Assembly: GCA_003455715.1 (NCBI GenBank) | Contig: DMQJ01000500.1 | Coordinates: 718 to 8,959 of the forward strand | DNA: 8,242 nt | Origin: Acidimicrobiaceae bacterium | GTDB taxonomy: Bacteria > Actinomycetota > Acidimicrobiia > Acidimicrobiales > Ilumatobacteraceae | Reading direction: 5' to 3' | Shown: one piece after another, positions 5,729 to 8,242 of the stretch | How the letters are laid out: each line of letters begins with the position of its first letter | Position numbering within the stretch: the first letter of the stretch is position 1 | Made by a program: the position numbers and the translations under genes | The notes under the pieces: model-generated | Told to the model about the DNA's origin: nothing | Seen by the model: only the letters and a program-made list of their open reading frames with translations | The model's database searches: none

Positions 5729-6975
5729 GCCCGCGCTCGGCCACCAGCGAGGGCGGCGGTGGCGGTCGCATCGCGGTGAGTGCGTTGCTGGTGGTGGCCG
5801 TCGCCGTGGCGATGATGCTGCTCATCCGCGCCACGCCACAGAGCGAGCCGTTCGATCCACAGAGCGGAGAGTGGAACGGAACGCGTGGCCTCGTGTTGCT
5901 GCTCGACCGCTACGGCGTGGAGGCCAGGGCGACACGCGACCTTCCGTCGCTGGGTGGCGACGAGCGCATCCTGGTGTTGGAAGACCGACTTTCCGATGCG
6001 CAGCGCGACAGCTTGCTGGCGTATGCGGCCGATGGCGGTGTGGTGGTGGTCGCCGACCCCACGAGCCCGCTCACCGCGGGGCGCTTCGGGGCGGTGGAGT
6101 TCGACTACTCGGGTGTCGAGATCACTGGTGCCACCGGCGATGCTCGCCGCGACATCATCACCCTCCCGCCCGACTCGTGCGATGCGGCCGTCATGGCGCA
6201 CCTCCGCGGGCTGTTCGTACAAGTGGGGGTGCGGTTCACCGTGCCCGCCGGGGCGACAGGATGCTTCGGGCGCGGCTCGACAGCATTCGCAGTGGTCGAA
6301 CCGATCGGCGACGGCTTCCTCGTTGGTCTGGGCGACAACCTGATGTTCACCAACTCCGGGTTGAGCTTCGCCGACAACGCGGCGCTCGCGACCGCACTGC
6401 TCGCGCCCGAGCGCGGGTTGACGGTAGTGATCCTTCGCGGCGAAGGGGCTGCGCCGACTGCTGCCGACATCGGCACCGGCGACAAGACGCTCTTCGATCT
6501 CGTTCGTCCTGGCGTGTGGATGGCGCTGGCGATGCTGGCGCTGGCCTTCGTGCTGGTGGCGCTGGCCCGTGCCATCCGACCCGGCCGCCCGGTGCGTGAG
6601 CCTGAGCAGGTGCCGGTTGCCGGCAGCGAGTTGGTGAGTGCCACGGGCAATCTCATGCAGCGGGCGCGTCACGCGCAACGTGCCGGCTGGCTGCTACGCG
6701 GTCAGCTCTACCGCGAGTTGTGCAAGCGGCTGCACCTCCCTCCCACGGTGGCCATCGCCGAGGTCGACACCGCCGCGGCCACCCGTTTCGGTCTTGAACT
6801 GGGCCACGTGGCAGCCGTCCTCGAGCGCGAGGTGTTCGACGATGCAGCGCTCGTGCGCTTGTCGAACGACCTCGAGGCCATCCGCAACCGGGTCGTCGCC
6901 CCTGCCTCGCCATCGCATCTCGACCCATCCCTCTCCGACTCCCTCGGCCCCGACATGCAAGGAGTGTCCTCGTGA
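5725..6975 (+). CDS. DUF4350 domain membrane protein
   Basis: The 416-residue protein starts with a short basic, glycine-rich tail and a membrane helix (about 16-34). The following outer region carries DUF4350, a glutamine-amidotransferase-like fold: NGTRGLVLLLDRYGVEARA, then RILVLEDRLSD and the strand-turn DGGVVVVADP. It has two cysteines, C152 and C180, that could form a disulfide if this part is extracytoplasmic. GDGFLVGLGDNLMFTNSGL and the alternating strands end before a second membrane helix (about 260-282) followed by basic residues (RAIRPGRPVRE). The last ~130 residues should be cytoplasmic and helical. Proteins of this architecture are usual neighbours of MoxR ATPases in actinobacteria, but their biochemical role is not established. 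The start overlaps the DUF4129 stop (ATGA); the stop overlaps the moxR start (GTGA). Confidence 0.85.
   Translation: MSPRSATSEGGGGGRIAVSALLVVAVAVAMMLLIRATPQSEPFDPQSGEWNGTRGLVLLLDRYGVEARATRDLPSLGGDERILVLEDRLSDAQRDSLLAYAADGGVVVVADPTSPLTAGRFGAVEFDYSGVEITGATGDARRDIITLPPDSCDAAVMAHLRGLFVQVGVRFTVPAGATGCFGRGSTAFAVVEPIGDGFLVGLGDNLMFTNSGLSFADNAALATALLAPERGLTVVILRGEGAAPTAADIGTGDKTLFDLVRPGVWMALAMLALAFVLVALARAIRPGRPVREPEQVPVAGSELVSATGNLMQRARHAQRAGWLLRGQLYRELCKRLHLPPTVAIAEVDTAAATRFGLELGHVAAVLEREVFDDAALVRLSNDLEAIRNRVVAPASPSHLDPSLSDSLGPDMQGVSS
6959..6964 (+). promoter_or_regulatory. Shine-Dalgarno sequence deciding the GTG start of moxR
   Basis: AAGGAG lies seven bases before GTG at 6972, near ideal in sequence and spacing. 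It supports the GTG overlapping the upstream stop as the true moxR start. Confidence 0.85.
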
Positions 6976-7961
6976 CCGATCTTCCTACTCCCGACCCTGG
7001 TATCCGGTCGCCGCTGCAGGCCGTCTTGGCCGTGCGCGACGAGGTCGGCAAGGTGGTGGTGGGCCAGCAGGGCGTGCTCACCGGCGCCATCGCCGCGTTG
7101 CTGGTGAACGGCCACGTGTTGCTCGAGGGCGTGCCCGGCGTGGCCAAGACCCTGCTCGCCAAGAGCCTCGCCGCGGCATTCGACATGGAGTTCACCCGTG
7201 TGCAGTTCACCCCCGACCTGATGCCCTCGGACGTCATCGGCCAGCAGTTGGTGGCCCAGCAGCCGGGTGGGCAGGTGAGCTTCACGTTCCGCCAGGGCCC
7301 CGTGTTCACCAACCTGCTCCTCGCCGACGAGATCAACCGCACCCCACCGAAGACGCAGGCGGCACTGCTGGAGGCGATGGAGGAGCGTCAGGTGAGCTTC
7401 GACGGCACCACGCACCAGTTGCCCGAACCGTTCCTGGTGATCGCCACACAGAACCCCATCGAGTACGAGGGCACCTACCCGCTCCCTGAGGCCCAGCTCG
7501 ACCGCTTCCTGTTCAAGCTCAACATGACCTACCCGAGCGTCGAACAGGAACTGGAGATGGTGGCCCGCCACGATCGCGGTCTCAACCCTCACGACGTGCG
7601 CAGTGCCGGGGTGCGGGCCGTCGCGTCGTCGGCCGACCTCGCTGCTGGCCGGGCCGCCATCCACGCGATTCGTGTGGAGCCTGCGGTGCAGCAGTACATC
7701 GTCTCCCTGTGCCGAGCCACGCGCGAGTCGCCGTCGCTGGCGCTGGGTGTGTCGCCTCGTGGCGTCACCTGGCTGTTGCACGCGTCGAAGGCGTGGGCGT
7801 GGCTGAGCGGACGCGAGTTCGTCACCCCCGACGAGGTGAAGGCGGTGGCAAAGCCGTGCCTGCGGCACCGTGTGATGGTGCGCCCCGAACTGGAACTCGA
7901 GGGCACCACCGCCGATGCTGTCCTCGACGGTCTGCTCGCCACGGTGCCCACCCCGCGCTGA
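6972..7961 (+). CDS. moxR: MoxR family AAA+ ATPase
   Basis: MoxR proteins are cytoplasmic AAA+ ATPases thought to act as chaperones in maturation of protein complexes, often with a VWA or DUF58 partner. The 329-residue protein shows the full set of motifs: VVGQ before the core (29-32), Walker A GVPGVAKT (53-60), the MoxR signature QFTPDLMPSDVIG (78-90), FRQGPVFTNLLLADEINR with Walker B acids D119 and E120, ALLEAMEERQVS (131-142), sensor 1 ATQNP (N161), and LDRFLFK with arginine finger R178. The C-terminal lid contains LGVSPRG, whose arginine is the probable sensor 2, and EFVTPDEVKAVAKPCLRHR. Length is normal and no key residue is missing. The GTG start has a strong ribosome binding site and overlaps the DUF4350 stop. 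The next gene follows after 18 bases. Confidence 0.95.
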   Translation: MTDLPTPDPGIRSPLQAVLAVRDEVGKVVVGQQGVLTGAIAALLVNGHVLLEGVPGVAKTLLAKSLAAAFDMEFTRVQFTPDLMPSDVIGQQLVAQQPGGQVSFTFRQGPVFTNLLLADEINRTPPKTQAALLEAMEERQVSFDGTTHQLPEPFLVIATQNPIEYEGTYPLPEAQLDRFLFKLNMTYPSVEQELEMVARHDRGLNPHDVRSAGVRAVASSADLAAGRAAIHAIRVEPAVQQYIVSLCRATRESPSLALGVSPRGVTWLLHASKAWAWLSGREFVTPDEVKAVAKPCLRHRVMVRPELELEGTTADAVLDGLLATVPTPR

Positions 7962-7979
7962 GCCTGGATCCGAGCCGCC

Positions 7980-8242
7980 TTGTCCATCACCGCCCCGCCC
8001 GTGCCTGCACCCGTGCGGCACCGTCGCGCCTACCCGGTGCCCACGGAGTGGTTCGCCGCGCTGGCGGCGGGCGCCGGGTTGGCGCTGTTTGCGTGGCCGG
8101 GCCGCAGGTGGGTGGGGGGGGGGGGGGTGGGCGGCGGGGTGGGACCGGGCCGCCTCCCCCTGCCAGTCCAGCCGCAGCATCTGCAACGACGGCAGGAGTC
8201 CGAAACGGCGCTGTGGCCAGTCTTCGGCACGCACTGCCGCGA
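7980..8242 (+). CDS. Probable DUF58 protein, 5' end only, disrupted near the window end
   Basis: The frame from TTG at 7980 gives MSITAPPVPAPVRHRR, then a hydrophobic segment TEWFAALAAGAGLALFAWPG, which fits the first membrane helix and following WPGR-like turn of DUF58 proteins. DUF58 genes usually follow moxR directly, which supports the call. The expected second helix does not follow. Instead the frame runs into Gly/Val codons from a run of 14 G (8114-8127) and then ~98 bases that look like no DUF58 part in any forward frame. The family-like part is therefore only 7980 to about 8111. There is no clear ribosome binding site; GGAT at 7966-7969 is weak and ten bases away. GTG at 8001 is an alternative start in the same frame. 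Family is inferred mostly from context. Confidence 0.5.
   Translation, partial: MSITAPPVPAPVRHRRAYPVPTEWFAALAAGAGLALFAWPGRRWVGGGGVGGGVGPGRLPLPVQPQHLQRRQESETALWPVFGTHCR
8110..8143. repeat. G-rich tract with a run of 14 G
   Basis: In these 34 bases 29 are G, including an unbroken run of 14 (8114-8127). The strand has several G runs of three or more and could form a quadruplex. It lies near the window end, at the place where the DUF58 protein stops resembling its family, so a sequencing or assembly fault is the simplest reading. Confidence 0.9.

Noticed and set aside
5470..6678. 402-codon open frame on the minus strand opposite DUF4129 and DUF4350
   Set aside because: Shadow frame: composition is unlike a folded protein and it overlaps two well-supported genes over its whole length.
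6708..8234. 508-codon open frame on the minus strand opposite DUF4350, moxR and DUF58
   Set aside because: It mirrors the codon pattern of the strongly supported moxR and DUF4350 genes, has His/Arg/Gly-rich composition and no recognisable domain.

Overview
The window is 8.2 kb of very GC-rich DNA, roughly two thirds G+C by eye. Genes are tightly packed, GTG and TTG starts are common, and third codon positions are almost always G or C. The gene content (AzlC/AzlD, a PIG-V-like GT-C enzyme, a bacterial GalT, and a DUF4129-DUF4350-MoxR-DUF58 cluster) fits a high-GC actinobacterium. An acidimicrobial (Ilumatobacter-like) lineage is my guess, but the sequence alone does not prove it.

Layout: (1) 1-546, plus strand: the 3' end of azlC overlapping azlD by 4 nt, a two-part branched-chain amino acid exporter. 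(2) 565-1707, plus strand: a polytopic GT-C (PIG-V/ArnT-like) glycosyltransferase, with a possible leaderless promoter just before its ATG. (3) 1704-4025, minus strand: SAM-dependent methyltransferase, then galT, then an SRPBCC-fold protein, read in that order. The last two are 2 nt apart. The SRPBCC stop codon overlaps the stop codon of the glycosyltransferase in a CTAG palindrome. (4) 4080 to the window end, plus strand: a five-gene envelope cluster made of a polytopic membrane protein, a DUF4129 protein, a DUF4350 protein, a MoxR AAA+ ATPase and the start of a probable DUF58 gene. The first three junctions are 4-nt GTGA or ATGA overlaps, each preceded by a good Shine-Dalgarno sequence.

How the genes may work together: the last block is the clearest functional unit. 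Positive-inside topology places the DUF4129 domain, the C-terminal part of the DUF4350 protein and the MoxR ATPase all in the cytoplasm, while the DUF4350 fold and a short cysteine-containing segment of the DUF4129 protein face outwards. This suggests a membrane-anchored MoxR complex acting on envelope proteins, but its substrate is unknown. GalT points to galactose-1-phosphate/UDP-sugar interconversion, although no galK or galE is nearby.

The last ~130 bases contain a run of 14 G inside a G-rich stretch, after which the DUF58 protein stops looking like its family. I read this as a probable sequencing or assembly problem at a contig end, with a real mutable G tract as the less likely alternative. 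No RNA genes, CRISPR arrays, insertion sequences or integrated elements were seen, and there is no stretch over 60 nt without a gene.
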